Assembly: GCA_945862165.1 (NCBI GenBank)
Contig: CAMAXI010000002.1
Coordinates: 124,001-188,000, forward strand
Direction: 5' to 3'
Origin: Chryseobacterium gleum
GTDB lineage: Bacteria; Bacteroidota; Bacteroidia; Flavobacteriales_D; Crocinitomicaceae
Length of the DNA: 64,000 nt
The notes below the pieces were generated by a model. The model was not told where the DNA came from. It saw only the letters and a program-made list of their open reading frames with translations, and ran no database searches. The stretch's first letter is position 1. The number at the start of each line of letters is the position of its first letter. This document shows positions 34,441 through 44,308 of this stretch, in pieces. Position numbers and translations under genes: made by a program.

Positions 34441-35976
34441 ATGTTGCTTCAAAAAACGAATCCTAAAAAAATCCAATTCCTTTTACTAGTTGGCTGTTTT
34501 TCGGTTATTATAGGATTATTATTTAGTAAAGCAATTCTATCATTAAGTACAGCATACTTAATACTTCTATTTTTTCTACGTGGAAATTATTCAGAGGGAT
34601 ATACACGTTTAAAAAAGAATAAAGCTTTCCTCTTTTTCCTTTTATTTATTGCGTTTTATGGACTTTCATTATCTTGGTCATCCTTGATTTATAATGGACT
34701 TTCAGACCTACTCTCTAAATGCAATTTAATACTTTTACCGATTGTTTTAATCGCTTTACCAGCATTATCTAATAAAAATAAAACAATCATTTTACGTCTA
34801 TTTGCAGCATTTGTAATTATAGAAAGTAGTATAAATTTCACCCTTTTTGAACTTAATTTCACCCCGGATCAAGACATCCGATCCATGTCTATCTTTATTT
34901 CACACATTCGATTTTCACTCTTTGTTGTTTTTGCAATCTTTATCCTAGCTTACCAAAAACAAACGAAAATTAGTCTCAAAATAATACACTGGTCGGGAAT
35001 TGCATGGTTACTGTTTTACACCTACTATGCGCAAGTATTAAGTGGGGTATTAGTATTATCTGTTTCTAGTATTATTCTATTAATCCTTGGATTAAAAAAT
35101 TCGAATAAATGGGTGAAAATTTGTTCACTTATTACTATTGTTTCAATTATCAGTGCTTTAATTATAAGTGTATTAATTTTCAATAAGAATAACAGCGAAA
35201 ATATAAACCTAAAATCATATCCTAAATACACAAAATTAGGACACCTATATACCCATGATACTATTTCCAAAGCAATGGAAAATGGATACCCATTACATTG
35301 TTTTATCAACGAACAAGAATTAGATAGTACTTGGAAAACAAAGTCAAACATCGCACTTAACACATATACTAAAAATGATTTTAGCTATCATTCGGTATTA
35401 ATTCGGTATTTAACATCTAAAGGACTTACAAAAGATGCAGAAGGGGTAAACAAATTATCGCAAGAAGACATCAAAAATATAGCATTAGGCATACCTTCTA
35501 TTCTTCATCTAAAAACAGGTTTGCAAAACAGACTCAACGAATTTAAATATGAATTAAATAGTCGCGAAAATCCAAACGGTCATAGTCTTTTACATCGGAT
35601 AGAATATTGGAAAACAGGATGGTCAATATTTAAACAACACTGGCTAATTGGAACAGGAATTGGTGATTATAAAGAAAGCTATCAACAAGAATACACAAAA
35701 TCAAACTCCATACTAGATCCAAAAAATAGATTAGAAAGCCATAACCAATTTTTAGGTATAGCAATCGCAACTGGCACTGTTGGATTACTCTTGTTTTTAG
35801 TACATCTCGCCTATACGTTTCGTTTGTTTTGGCATAAAAAAGAATTGATTCCTGTTCTTTTTCTTTCTATTTGTATTGCTTCTTTTTTGGTAGAAGATAC
35901 CTTAACTACCCTTGCTGGTATGAGCTTTTATAGTTTCTTTATTGGATTATTTTTGAATATCCAATCAAAAAAATAA
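34441..35976 (+). CDS. O-antigen ligase/polymerase-like membrane protein (Wzy_C)
   Basis: This 511-residue polytopic membrane protein has about ten helices and one large extracytoplasmic loop (about 250-420). At the end of the loop is the family signature EYWKTGWSIFKQHWLIGTG, then IGDYKESYQQEY and RLESHNQFLGIAIATGTVG. The His of SHNQFL is typical for the Wzy_C/WaaL superfamily. These proteins ligate or polymerise undecaprenyl-linked glycans on the periplasmic face of the inner membrane. Polymerase and ligase cannot be told apart from sequence. It follows the S41 gene by 13 bases and converges with the DUF1501 gene with no gap. Confidence 0.8.
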   Translation: MLLQKTNPKKIQFLLLVGCFSVIIGLLFSKAILSLSTAYLILLFFLRGNYSEGYTRLKKNKAFLFFLLFIAFYGLSLSWSSLIYNGLSDLLSKCNLILLPIVLIALPALSNKNKTIILRLFAAFVIIESSINFTLFELNFTPDQDIRSMSIFISHIRFSLFVVFAIFILAYQKQTKISLKIIHWSGIAWLLFYTYYAQVLSGVLVLSVSSIILLILGLKNSNKWVKICSLITIVSIISALIISVLIFNKNNSENINLKSYPKYTKLGHLYTHDTISKAMENGYPLHCFINEQELDSTWKTKSNIALNTYTKNDFSYHSVLIRYLTSKGLTKDAEGVNKLSQEDIKNIALGIPSILHLKTGLQNRLNEFKYELNSRENPNGHSLLHRIEYWKTGWSIFKQHWLIGTGIGDYKESYQQEYTKSNSILDPKNRLESHNQFLGIAIATGTVGLLLFLVHLAYTFRLFWHKKELIPVLFLSICIASFLVEDTLTTLAGMSFYSFFIGLFLNIQSKK

Positions 35977-37530
35977 TTAAGCTTTCAACTTAACAAAATT
36001 TATTTTCTCTTCTCCAGAATTCTTTTCTACACGCAAAATATAATTTCCCGCCGGTAACTCAGTAAAATCAAGGGCTAATTTATGTGTTTCTTGTTCAAGC
36101 ATCCCTTCATACATATTCTGTTGCTCCTGTCCTAATAATGAATAAACTGAAACTTTGACAAATTCATTTGATGTAGCAATCCGAAGTGTAGCAGCAATTG
36201 AAACAGGATTAGGATACAGCAAAGTCAGTGTACTATCTTGCGCTACTTCATCCAAGCGTAATGTACAACCACCTATAATACGATGAAACTTAATTTCATG
36301 GGCAAACATTTTTTGAATATCTACAGGCGACACTTCAAACCAATCTTTTAATATAGAAGCATATACATCCCTGAAATCGATCTCCATTGGCACGCCTTCT
36401 TGATTAATTATTTGATCTGTAATAATTGGATTATTACCATAAATAGGTGTTTCTAAACACGATCCGAACAAAAATAATGGCGCTGCATCTCCATGATCCG
36501 TTCCAAAACTAGCATTCGAAGCAATTTGTCGACCAAATTCTGAAAATGTCATACCAGCTACTCGTTTATCTAAGCCAAGTAAAGTAAGGTCATCCTGAAA
36601 TGCTTCTAGGGCATCTGAAACGGATTGTAATAAATTCGCGTGGTTACCAAGGGTTGTATCCGTATATAATACTTGTGAATCATGTGTGTCAAAACCAGGT
36701 ATATTAACAACATACACATTCGTTTTCAAGCCTCCTGAAATCATTTGAGCAACATACTTCAATTGTGTAGCTAATTGATTTTTTGAATCGTATTTTTTAG
36801 ATAAATTGTTACCTTTTTGCGCTGCATCCAGTACACGTGTACCATACTTATTTGTTTGAGCGATAATTGTACTTAAAAATTCCATGTGACTACCATAATA
36901 GGTGCCATCATTTACTGCAGCTGATAAAGAAACATTTACCGCATCATTTGGATTATTAACGGTATGTGAGAAATTTCCTAAAATACCTTGACAAGTAGCA
37001 GAAACTTCATAACCCATACTAATCGCAAAAGGGTCTTTATGCGTTTCATCCGGATAACCCTCTGGAAAACCTGGGTAATCATTGTCAAAATTTCTACCTA
37101 ACCAACCTGTTGTAATCGTTTGTTCTAGTGATCCACTTGTCCATATATCCGTAGAACGAAAATGCGATCGATTTTGCACTGGATACCCAACATTTTGTAT
37201 CACAGATAATTTACCTTTCTGCAATAAATTTGCCATCCCTGTCATTGCTGGATGAAAGGCGTTTTTTGTATTCACCTGTATCAATTTATTCTCTGGAAGA
37301 ATAATATTTGTTCGTTGCTTGTATAAATTAGCATAGAAATCCATAGGGATTACAGTATTTAATCCGTCATTTCCCCCATTAAGACAAATTAATACTAATA
37401 CTTTATCTTCTACACTTCGTTTTAAATTAAATAAGGGTTCAGTTACGGCAGCATAACTATAATTCTTAAACATAAAAGGTATAGTCAATGATGCAAGGGC
37501 TGAATTTTTTATAAACTTTCTTCTTTCCAT
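35977..37530 (-). CDS. DUF1501 domain protein with Tat-like signal and T9SS C-terminal domain
   Basis: This 517-residue protein begins MERRKFIKNSALASLTIPF, a twin-arginine-type signal with RRKFIK. The DUF1501 core is an alkaline-phosphatase-superfamily relative: LICLNGGNDGLNTVIPMDFY near 46-66, HFRSTDIW, and TFSEFGRQIASNASFGTDHGDAAPLFLFG near the C-terminal third. The last 85 residues (from LTLLYPNPVSIAATLRI) form a T9SS type A sorting domain with SVYSLLGQE and LPAGNYILRVE. The protein should therefore be exported and then secreted or surface-attached. It pairs with the DUF1800 gene 10 bases upstream, a common partnership whose function is unknown. Confidence 0.85.
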   Translation of the reverse strand: MERRKFIKNSALASLTIPFMFKNYSYAAVTEPLFNLKRSVEDKVLVLICLNGGNDGLNTVIPMDFYANLYKQRTNIILPENKLIQVNTKNAFHPAMTGMANLLQKGKLSVIQNVGYPVQNRSHFRSTDIWTSGSLEQTITTGWLGRNFDNDYPGFPEGYPDETHKDPFAISMGYEVSATCQGILGNFSHTVNNPNDAVNVSLSAAVNDGTYYGSHMEFLSTIIAQTNKYGTRVLDAAQKGNNLSKKYDSKNQLATQLKYVAQMISGGLKTNVYVVNIPGFDTHDSQVLYTDTTLGNHANLLQSVSDALEAFQDDLTLLGLDKRVAGMTFSEFGRQIASNASFGTDHGDAAPLFLFGSCLETPIYGNNPIITDQIINQEGVPMEIDFRDVYASILKDWFEVSPVDIQKMFAHEIKFHRIIGGCTLRLDEVAQDSTLTLLYPNPVSIAATLRIATSNEFVKVSVYSLLGQEQQNMYEGMLEQETHKLALDFTELPAGNYILRVEKNSGEEKINFVKLKA

Positions 37531-37540
37531 AATTCTATCC

Positions 37541-39127
37541 TTATATTGTTTGAAATTCTGGTAACTTAAACAAACTATCTAAAGTTAAACCTACTCGAAA
37601 TAGTAAGGCCTTTTTCATAGCAAGATCTGATGGATTTTTCAGATATTCATCATATTGAACGGACCATTCAAAATCAGGAAGGCCATTCGTTAAAATAGAT
37701 TTAAGCTTCACTTTCGCTTCTATTGATAATCCTTTAGCACAAAAAATCAATGCAAAATCATCAATCAGTTGAACTGGATCAGCAGGTGAAGATAGTCCCT
37801 GAATAAAAGCGATCAAATCAATTTGCCAAGATTTGGTTTTATCTACCTTAGATTTAAAATTTTCGGTTAAAGTTAATACAGAAGAAATCAAAAAGCGTAA
37901 ATTAATATAACTAGAATTAATCCATAACTTCGTATAATTAGGAGCCTGATAATAGGCCGGCCAACCTCCAACATTTGGTGGTCTAAAGTAGTTCATACCC
38001 ATTACTGCACATATGTCACCCAACTGGCTATAAAAATCATAATTAATTGGTGTTGTATACGAAATCTTCGACCCTGTACTATTTAACATTGAAAACACCA
38101 ATTCAATTGGATTCTTTATAATAGTGCCTCGATTTGTAACTTCATAAAAATGAGCGCTAGTTAATAAAGCTCTTACAACTGGTTTCAATTCATAATTATG
38201 AAACAGTAAAAGTTGAACCATAGGATCAATAACGGTAGCTTGCACATCCGGCGTAATCGCATAATTTACAAACCATCGATATAATTTTTTACAAATAAAT
38301 TGCGCTGCATGATCTGTTTCGAATAAAATATCAATATAATTTGCATATTCATTTTCGTTGCCATTTACAACAACTCTATTTCCTAATCTGGAAGATAAAT
38401 TTTTGGTTGTTGTATCGTGTTTACTAGCAACAAATGTTGCATTTACTTTCGTACTTATACTACTTTGAACACCGTCGATTCTCCAACCTGTCAATATTTT
38501 TGCTCCTTCTTTTATATCAGACTCCGTATAATTTGTATAATCTCCTTCTCCAACTTGTTCCCCTTTTCCAATAGAAAATAATTCTAATAATTCTCGTGAA
38601 TAATTTTCATTAGGACTATTCTTTGTATTTGAATTTCCATTTAAAAACTGTAACATACTAGGATTAATAGTGATCTTTTTAACTAAATCCTTAAAATTTC
38701 CAAGCGCATTATCCCGTAGTAATTTGTAATAATAATAGGTTGCTCTAGCATCACTACTCTCTTCAACTGCAAAATGATTCTGCCAAAAAAGCGTCATCTT
38801 TTCATGTATACTTAGAGATTCATTGCTAATATTTTGAAATACCCATCCCGCTAACGATTTATTACGAGCACCTTGAGTTTCTTGCGGATTTGAAACTGGA
38901 AAAGGAGAATCCACCCATGATTGCCCCTGACTAACGACTGTTTCTTTGTCACTTACCACCAAGGGCAAGGTTGAAGCTGGTAAAATGAGTAATTCATCAA
39001 TTACAGTTTCCATACCTTTTTGACTAGCATACTGTATTTGCTGAAAAGTAGGGCCAAACATCGTTCTTCTTAATAAGTGAGATGCTAGATGCTCATCCCA
39101 AACTCCAGAGTAGACTTCTAAAGACAT
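37541..39127 (-). CDS. DUF1800 domain protein
   Basis: This 528-residue protein of the DUF1800 family has HLLRRTMFGPTFQQI near the start, MTLFWQNHFAVE, NPSMLQFLNGNSN, NENYSRELLELFSIG, and PPNVGGWPAYYQAPNY in the second half, all typical. The family nearly always neighbours DUF1501, as here, but its function is not known. I see no signal peptide on the 528-residue form, although many homologues are exported. An upstream start is excluded by the adjacent queG stop at 39131. It is probably co-transcribed with queG and the DUF1501 gene. Confidence 0.85.
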   Translation of the reverse strand: MSLEVYSGVWDEHLASHLLRRTMFGPTFQQIQYASQKGMETVIDELLILPASTLPLVVSDKETVVSQGQSWVDSPFPVSNPQETQGARNKSLAGWVFQNISNESLSIHEKMTLFWQNHFAVEESSDARATYYYYKLLRDNALGNFKDLVKKITINPSMLQFLNGNSNTKNSPNENYSRELLELFSIGKGEQVGEGDYTNYTESDIKEGAKILTGWRIDGVQSSISTKVNATFVASKHDTTTKNLSSRLGNRVVVNGNENEYANYIDILFETDHAAQFICKKLYRWFVNYAITPDVQATVIDPMVQLLLFHNYELKPVVRALLTSAHFYEVTNRGTIIKNPIELVFSMLNSTGSKISYTTPINYDFYSQLGDICAVMGMNYFRPPNVGGWPAYYQAPNYTKLWINSSYINLRFLISSVLTLTENFKSKVDKTKSWQIDLIAFIQGLSSPADPVQLIDDFALIFCAKGLSIEAKVKLKSILTNGLPDFEWSVQYDEYLKNPSDLAMKKALLFRVGLTLDSLFKLPEFQTI

Positions 39128-39130
39128 AAG

Positions 39131-40060
39131 TTATGATTTAGTATGTATGAAATTAATATTACGCATTAAACCTTCTTTTTTAGTACGCTTAACTGCACTA
39201 TTCTTAAACAAATTAGAAAACAATTCATCCGTCAGATCTTTCCAATCATTTTTAGTGTAATGTAACCATAAATTATTAGGTGAAAACAAAGGTTCTGTAT
39301 GCGGCGATGAGAAACGATTCCACGGGCAGACATCTTGACATATATCACATCCAAACATCCAATCATTCATTTTACCTGTAAATTCACTTGGAATTACTTC
39401 ATCTTTTAGTTCAATGGTTAAATAAGAGATACATTTAGATCCATCGACTACATACGGTTGTACGATTGCATCTGTAGGACATGCATCAATACATCGTGTG
39501 CAAGTTCCACAATAATCCTTTATAGGACCATCTGCTTCTAATTCTAAATCTATAATTAATTCAGCAATAAAGAAAAAAGACCCTTTTTTAGGATGGATCA
39601 AATTACTATGTTTTCCAACCCAACCTAAACCAGATTTTTTTGCCCAAACTTTATCCATAACTGGTGCAGAATCGACAAAAACACGGCCATCCACTTCGCC
39701 GATTTCAGCGCTTATACGCGCTAAAAAAAGTTTTAATTTTTCTTTTAATACAAAATGATAATCTGTACCATAAGCATATTTGGAAACTTTATAGGAATCC
39801 TCTTCCTGCTTTTGCTCCGGATAATAATTATAAATAAGAGATACAATACTTTTAGCTCCTGGCACCAATAAACGTGGATCTAAACGCATGTCAAAATGAT
39901 TCTCCATATACGACATTTTGCCGTGTTTAGAATCCTTCAACCATTTCTCTAAACGAGGTGCTTCTTCAGCTAAAAATTCAGCCTTCGAAATTCCACAAAA
40001 TTGAAAACCTAATTCATAGGCGATTTTCTTTATAATTGAAGTGGAATTAACGGAATTCAT
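39131..40060 (-). CDS. queG: Epoxyqueuosine reductase QueG
   Basis: QueG reduces epoxyqueuosine to queuosine in tRNA anticodons, using cobalamin and two [4Fe-4S] clusters. The 309-residue protein has the N-terminal cobalamin-binding region ([47 protein letters not shown]) and the ferredoxin-like cysteines [12 protein letters not shown] and [11 protein letters not shown]. It lacks the HEAT-repeat extension found in longer homologues, so it is the short form. It lies six bases after ruvB and four bases before DUF1800. Confidence 0.94.
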   Translation of the reverse strand: MNSVNSTSIIKKIAYELGFQFCGISKAEFLAEEAPRLEKWLKDSKHGKMSYMENHFDMRLDPRLLVPGAKSIVSLIYNYYPEQKQEEDSYKVSKYAYGTDYHFVLKEKLKLFLARISAEIGEVDGRVFVDSAPVMDKVWAKKSGLGWVGKHSNLIHPKKGSFFFIAELIIDLELEADGPIKDYCGTCTRCIDACPTDAIVQPYVVDGSKCISYLTIELKDEVIPSEFTGKMNDWMFGCDICQDVCPWNRFSSPHTEPLFSPNNLWLHYTKNDWKDLTDELFSNLFKNSAVKRTKKEGLMRNINFIHTKS

Positions 40061-40066
40061 ATACGT

Positions 40067-41092
40067 TTAAAACAGACCACCTTGAACATATCCAAGATCT
40101 CTCCCTAAATGTTTATACGCTTTCTCAGTAGCTTTTCTACCACGTTGCGTTCGAATTAAAAATCCTTCCTGAATTAAAAATGGTTCATATACTTCTTCCA
40201 AGGTACCCGCATTCTCTCCAATAGCTGTAGCGATAGTGGATAAACCAACTGGACCACCCTTAAATTTATCGATAATTGCTAATAATATTCGATTATCCAT
40301 TTCGTCTAAACCATAAGCATCGACATTCAATGCTTCAAGCGCTATATCAGTAATCGCTAAATCAATATTTCCAGTTCCTTTCACTTGAGCAAAATCGCGA
40401 ACTCGTCGTAACAAAGCATTCGCAATACGTGGGGTACCGCGACTTCTACTAGCAATAGAATACGCAGCCTTTTCATCAATTAATATATTTAACAAATCGG
40501 AAGAACGTTCTACAATAGATGTTAATGTTTTAGAATCATAATATTGTAAACGCGCATTTATACCAAATCTAGCCCTTAATGGAGATGTTAATAAGCCTGA
40601 ACGTGTAGTTGCACCAATAAGCGTAAATGGATTCAATGAAATCTGAACAGTACGAGCATTCGGGCCACTATCAATTAAAATATCTATCACATAATCTTCC
40701 ATCGCAGAATACAAATACTCTTCCACTACAGGACTTAAACGATGGATTTCATCAATAAATAATACATCCCCAGCATCTAGATTAGTTAGTAATCCAGCAA
40801 GATCTCCTGGTTTATCTAATACAGGTCCGCTCGTGACTTTAAAACCAACACCTAATTCATTTGCTATAATATTAGCTAAAGTAGTTTTTCCAAGTCCAGG
40901 AGGACCATGTAACAAAACATGATCTAATGGTTCACCACGTTGGGTTGCTGCTTGGACAAAAATTTCCAAATTATCAACTACTTGCTTTTGACCAGCAAAG
41001 TCTGTCAATTTTTTAGGACGTAATACTTTATCGTAATCGTTTTCTATAGGTTTGTCAACCTCTCCGCGATAATCAAATGATTCTTCTTCCAA
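40067..41092 (-). CDS. ruvB: Holliday junction branch migration helicase RuvB
   Basis: RuvB is the AAA+ hexameric motor that drives branch migration with RuvA. Motifs are Walker [10 protein letters not shown], Walker [10 protein letters not shown], sensor 1 [10 protein letters not shown] and the arginine finger in LRARFG. The C-terminal winged helix has [14 protein letters not shown] and [13 protein letters not shown]. The start is debatable because no ATG precedes the domain. I choose TTG at 41092 (341 residues, (M)EEESFDYRG), which lies after a strong terminator. The frame stays open to another TTG at 41140, but that would translate through the terminator hairpin at 41126-41155. Confidence 0.93.
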   Translation of the reverse strand: MEEESFDYRGEVDKPIENDYDKVLRPKKLTDFAGQKQVVDNLEIFVQAATQRGEPLDHVLLHGPPGLGKTTLANIIANELGVGFKVTSGPVLDKPGDLAGLLTNLDAGDVLFIDEIHRLSPVVEEYLYSAMEDYVIDILIDSGPNARTVQISLNPFTLIGATTRSGLLTSPLRARFGINARLQYYDSKTLTSIVERSSDLLNILIDEKAAYSIASRSRGTPRIANALLRRVRDFAQVKGTGNIDLAITDIALEALNVDAYGLDEMDNRILLAIIDKFKGGPVGLSTIATAIGENAGTLEEVYEPFLIQEGFLIRTQRGRKATEKAYKHLGRDLGYVQGGLF

Positions 41093-41115
41093 AACAGTAG
41101 TTGTAAATGATAATA

Positions 41116-41123
41116 CAAAAATA
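41116..41123 (-). promoter_or_regulatory. Predicted -7 box of ruvB formed by the terminator T tail
   Basis: On the minus strand TATTTTTG matches TAnnTTTG and overlaps the T-rich tail of the act/cox terminator. It ends 23 bases upstream of the TTG start at 41092. Confidence 0.35.
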
Positions 41124-41125
41124 AA

Positions 41126-41155
41126 AAAGCCTTCTAACAAATGTTAGAAGGCTTT
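41126..41155 (-). terminator. Rho-independent terminator of the act/cox operon
   Basis: On the minus strand AAAGCCTTCTAAC and GTTAGAAGGCTTT form a perfect 13-bp stem with a four-base loop, followed by TTTATTTTT. It begins 18 bases after the coxA stop codon. Confidence 0.92.
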
Positions 41156-41172
41156 CAAATATTATAAACAGA

Positions 41173-42987
41173 TTAATGTTCTTCTTCTCCTTCAGCTAAA
41201 GGAACCGTTTGAAGAATAAAGTCTTCTTCAGCACCTGGCTTAGAATAATCATAAGGCCATCTATGAACAACCGGTAAAGCACCTGGCCAGTTACCGTGAA
41301 TATGTTCCACAGGTGTTGTCCATTCTAATGTATTTGATCTCCATGGATTTTGAACAGCAACCGGGCCTCTATAAATACTATAAAAGAAATTAAATAAGAA
41401 GATTAACTGACCAATTGCAGCAACAATTGCAAAAACAGTAATAATAACATTTAAATCTAACATCATATCATACGTATTTGTATCGAATTCATTGTATACA
41501 GAATAATCATAATAACGACGTGGTGCACCAGCTAATCCAACAAAGTGCATTGGGAAAAATACACCATAAGCACCTACAATAGTAACCCAGAAGTGTGCAT
41601 AACCTAAACGAGTATTCAACATACGACCGTACATTTTAGGAAACCAGTGGTAAACACCAGCAAACATTCCAAATACAGCAGACATACCCATTACAATGTG
41701 GAAGTGAGCAACTACGAAATAAGTATCATGTACAGCGATATCCAAAGCAGAATCCGCTAAGATAATACCAGTAACACCACCTGTAATAAATGTAGATACT
41801 AATCCGATAGCAAACAACATAGCAGGAGTAAATACGATACTACCTCTCCATAATGTAGTGATGTAATTAAATACTTTCACAGCCGATGGGATAGCAATCA
41901 ACAAGGTTGTAAATACGAAAACACTCCCTAAGAATGGATTCATACCAGTAATAAACATGTGGTGACCCCAAACAATAAAAGAAAGGAAACCAATCGCTAA
42001 TATCGATCCGATCATGGCTCTGTATCCAAAAATTGGTTTTCTAGCATTTGTAGAAATGATTTCAGAAGATAAACCTAAAGCAGGTAATAATACAATATAC
42101 ACCTCTGGGTGACCTAAAAACCAAAATAAATGTTGGTAAAGTAAAGGAGAACCACCGTGGTTTTCTAACATCTCACCTCCTACAATGATATCCGATAAAT
42201 AGAAACTAGTTCCAGCTAAACGATCCATCATTAACAACACAGCTGCAGATAATAAAACTGGGAAAGATAAAACCCCAAGAATTGCAGTAACAAAAAATGC
42301 CCAAATTGTTAATGGCATTCTAGTCATCGACATACCAGTTGTACGTAAGTTTAAAACAGTAACAATATAATTCAAGGATCCTATCAAAGAACCAGCGATA
42401 AATAGAGTCATCGATACTAACCACAAAGTCATCCCTAAACCAGATCCTTCAATAGCTTGAGGTAATGCAGATAAAGGAGGATAAATTGTCCAACCAGCCA
42501 TTGCAGGTCCAGTTTCAATAAATAAAGAAACTAACATGATTACGGAAGATATAGCAAACAACCAGTAAGAAATCATATTTAAAAATCCAGAAGCCATATC
42601 CCTTGCTCCTAATTGCAATGGAATTAAAATATTAGAAAATGTACCAGATAATCCACCTGTTAATAAGAAGAATACCATGATAGTACCATGTATGGTTACT
42701 AAACCTAGATACATGTTTTCTTTTAAAACACCACCTGGCGCCCATGTTTCACCTAAAAACAAAGATAAAAAATCAGAACTTTCACCTGGCCAAGCCAACT
42801 GAATACGGAATAATAAGGATAATAACATCGCTACTAATCCCATAAATACAGCAGTAATTAAAAACTGCTTTCCAATCATTTTGTGATCTTGACTGAAAAC
42901 GTATTTTGAGATAAACGTTTCCTCATGGTGATCGTGATGATCATGAGCATCGTGATGTCCGTGTGTGTCGTGTGTAATTGCTGACAT
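41173..42987 (-). CDS. coxA: Cytochrome c oxidase subunit I
   Basis: This is the catalytic subunit of a heme-copper oxygen reductase, with 604 residues and about twelve membrane helices. The N-terminus is His-rich (DTHGHHDAHDHHDHH). Ligands visible are H100 (TIHGTIM, heme a), H293 of GHPEVYI (CuB), with E295 and Y297 (the cross-linked Tyr of A-type enzymes), H342-H343 (CuB), and H428/H430 in VAHFHIV for hemes a3 and a. The K-channel lysine is K371. It therefore belongs to the A family, with the Bacteroidota-typical DMASGFLNMISYW in place of DMAFPR. It is the last gene of the act/cox operon. Subunits III and IV are not in the window. Confidence 0.95.
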   Translation of the reverse strand: MSAITHDTHGHHDAHDHHDHHEETFISKYVFSQDHKMIGKQFLITAVFMGLVAMLLSLLFRIQLAWPGESSDFLSLFLGETWAPGGVLKENMYLGLVTIHGTIMVFFLLTGGLSGTFSNILIPLQLGARDMASGFLNMISYWLFAISSVIMLVSLFIETGPAMAGWTIYPPLSALPQAIEGSGLGMTLWLVSMTLFIAGSLIGSLNYIVTVLNLRTTGMSMTRMPLTIWAFFVTAILGVLSFPVLLSAAVLLMMDRLAGTSFYLSDIIVGGEMLENHGGSPLLYQHLFWFLGHPEVYIVLLPALGLSSEIISTNARKPIFGYRAMIGSILAIGFLSFIVWGHHMFITGMNPFLGSVFVFTTLLIAIPSAVKVFNYITTLWRGSIVFTPAMLFAIGLVSTFITGGVTGIILADSALDIAVHDTYFVVAHFHIVMGMSAVFGMFAGVYHWFPKMYGRMLNTRLGYAHFWVTIVGAYGVFFPMHFVGLAGAPRRYYDYSVYNEFDTNTYDMMLDLNVIITVFAIVAAIGQLIFLFNFFYSIYRGPVAVQNPWRSNTLEWTTPVEHIHGNWPGALPVVHRWPYDYSKPGAEEDFILQTVPLAEGEEEH

Positions 42988-43018
42988 TATATTTAATTTA
43001 AAAAAATTAATTTATTTA

Positions 43019-44275
43019 TTACATTTCAATTTTAGTAGTATCTCCTACTGATGCAGCAGCCGATGTAGAATCAGAAACAACAGTTGCCGGTTTTAAATAA
43101 TCATCTCTAAATGTTGTTTTAGATTTCAACCAAGCGTTATATTGCTGAGGAGTATCAATAACAACAATCATTTTCATTTTGTAGTGCGCACTTCCACAAA
43201 TTTTATTACACATAAGCACGTAATTAAATTTAGGATTGTTTTTTCGTACACGCATTTCTTTCGTAGAAATTGTAGGTGTTACTTTTAAACGGGTAACTTG
43301 TCCTGGTACCGTATTAATTTGTGCACGTAAATGCGGGAAATATGCAGAGTGAATAACATCTTTCGCTCTAAAGCTTATTTCGTACTCTTTACCTTTTAAT
43401 AAGTGTAGCGTATCTTTTTGTAAAATATCATCATAAGCAGAAGCATCTAATTTCGCATTATGTCTCACCTTCATTTGATATAACAAACGTAACAAACGTG
43501 TTTTACGATCTAAATCCGTCTCCATTTTCATACGATCTTCTGGAATAAAGATATTCTTTGGATTATTTAATTTATTCTCCAATAATTTTATTCCTAGAAC
43601 TGTACTATCCGCTTTTCCAAATTCCATGTAACGTATAGCAGAATCAAGTGTAGCAGAAGTTAATAAAGCTAACTCGTTTTCTTGTGTAGTTAATTTGTAA
43701 TCAAATTTACCTAACACATTATCTTCCCCAGAATAACGAGCAGTCCAGTCAAATTGTTTAGAAAATAATTCGATTCTTATAGCTTCTTTAGAAGAATCTC
43801 CTGTTATACCATTCCAAGTTTTTAAACCCAAAATAATAATCACCGCTAATACTATTGCAGGAACAACTGTCCAAATCAACTCTAATTTATTATCGTGTGG
43901 ATAGAAATACGCTTTAACACCTGGTTTACGCACATATTTCCATGCAAAACCGAACAGTAATGTATTTGTTAAGAAGAAAACAGCAATAATAATTACAAAG
44001 TTCAGGTTTAATAACCAATCGGTTGTTTCACCATGAACAGAAGCAGCATCTCCTCTACCAGTCCAACCATATTCCGTCATTAAATAAATGAAACCTGCAT
44101 AAAAGAAAATCATGAAAGCAAGTAACAAATTAGCATTTAACTTATTATCACGATTCGTAACATCCTCTTCTCTTCTATTTCTTAATTTAGAAGATAGCTC
44201 ATATAATCTTACCAATTGGGATACAGCAAGAACTCCCAATACGATTACTATAATTGTTATTAATTTAAAACTCAT
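43019..44275 (-). CDS. coxB: Cytochrome c oxidase subunit II, with an unusual insertion
   Basis: This subunit accepts electrons from cytochrome c or ActA/ActE through the binuclear CuA centre. The 418-residue protein has four hydrophobic helices (about 4-22, 48-66, 90-110, 131-150) and a periplasmic cupredoxin domain. CuA ligands are H309 (IHSAYFPH), C356, C360, H364 and M367 in CNKICGSAHYKM. Residue 358 is Lys where many homologues have Glu; Glu there contributes only its backbone carbonyl. Between residues about 196 and 290 lies a charged, helical insertion (LLENKLNN.., DLDRKTRLLRLLYQMK) where other family members have about 20 residues. It lies between actF and coxA. Confidence 0.93.
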   Translation of the reverse strand: MSFKLITIIVIVLGVLAVSQLVRLYELSSKLRNRREEDVTNRDNKLNANLLLAFMIFFYAGFIYLMTEYGWTGRGDAASVHGETTDWLLNLNFVIIIAVFFLTNTLLFGFAWKYVRKPGVKAYFYPHDNKLELIWTVVPAIVLAVIIILGLKTWNGITGDSSKEAIRIELFSKQFDWTARYSGEDNVLGKFDYKLTTQENELALLTSATLDSAIRYMEFGKADSTVLGIKLLENKLNNPKNIFIPEDRMKMETDLDRKTRLLRLLYQMKVRHNAKLDASAYDDILQKDTLHLLKGKEYEISFRAKDVIHSAYFPHLRAQINTVPGQVTRLKVTPTISTKEMRVRKNNPKFNYVLMCNKICGSAHYKMKMIVVIDTPQQYNAWLKSKTTFRDDYLKPATVVSDSTSAAASVGDTTKIEM

Positions 44276-44308
44276 CTTGTTTTGGTTAGCTATGAATAAA
44301 AATTATTA

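Noticed and set aside
41093-41140. N-terminal extension of RuvB to the TTG at 41140
   Set aside because: It would translate through a perfect terminator hairpin and adds residues unlike RuvB.
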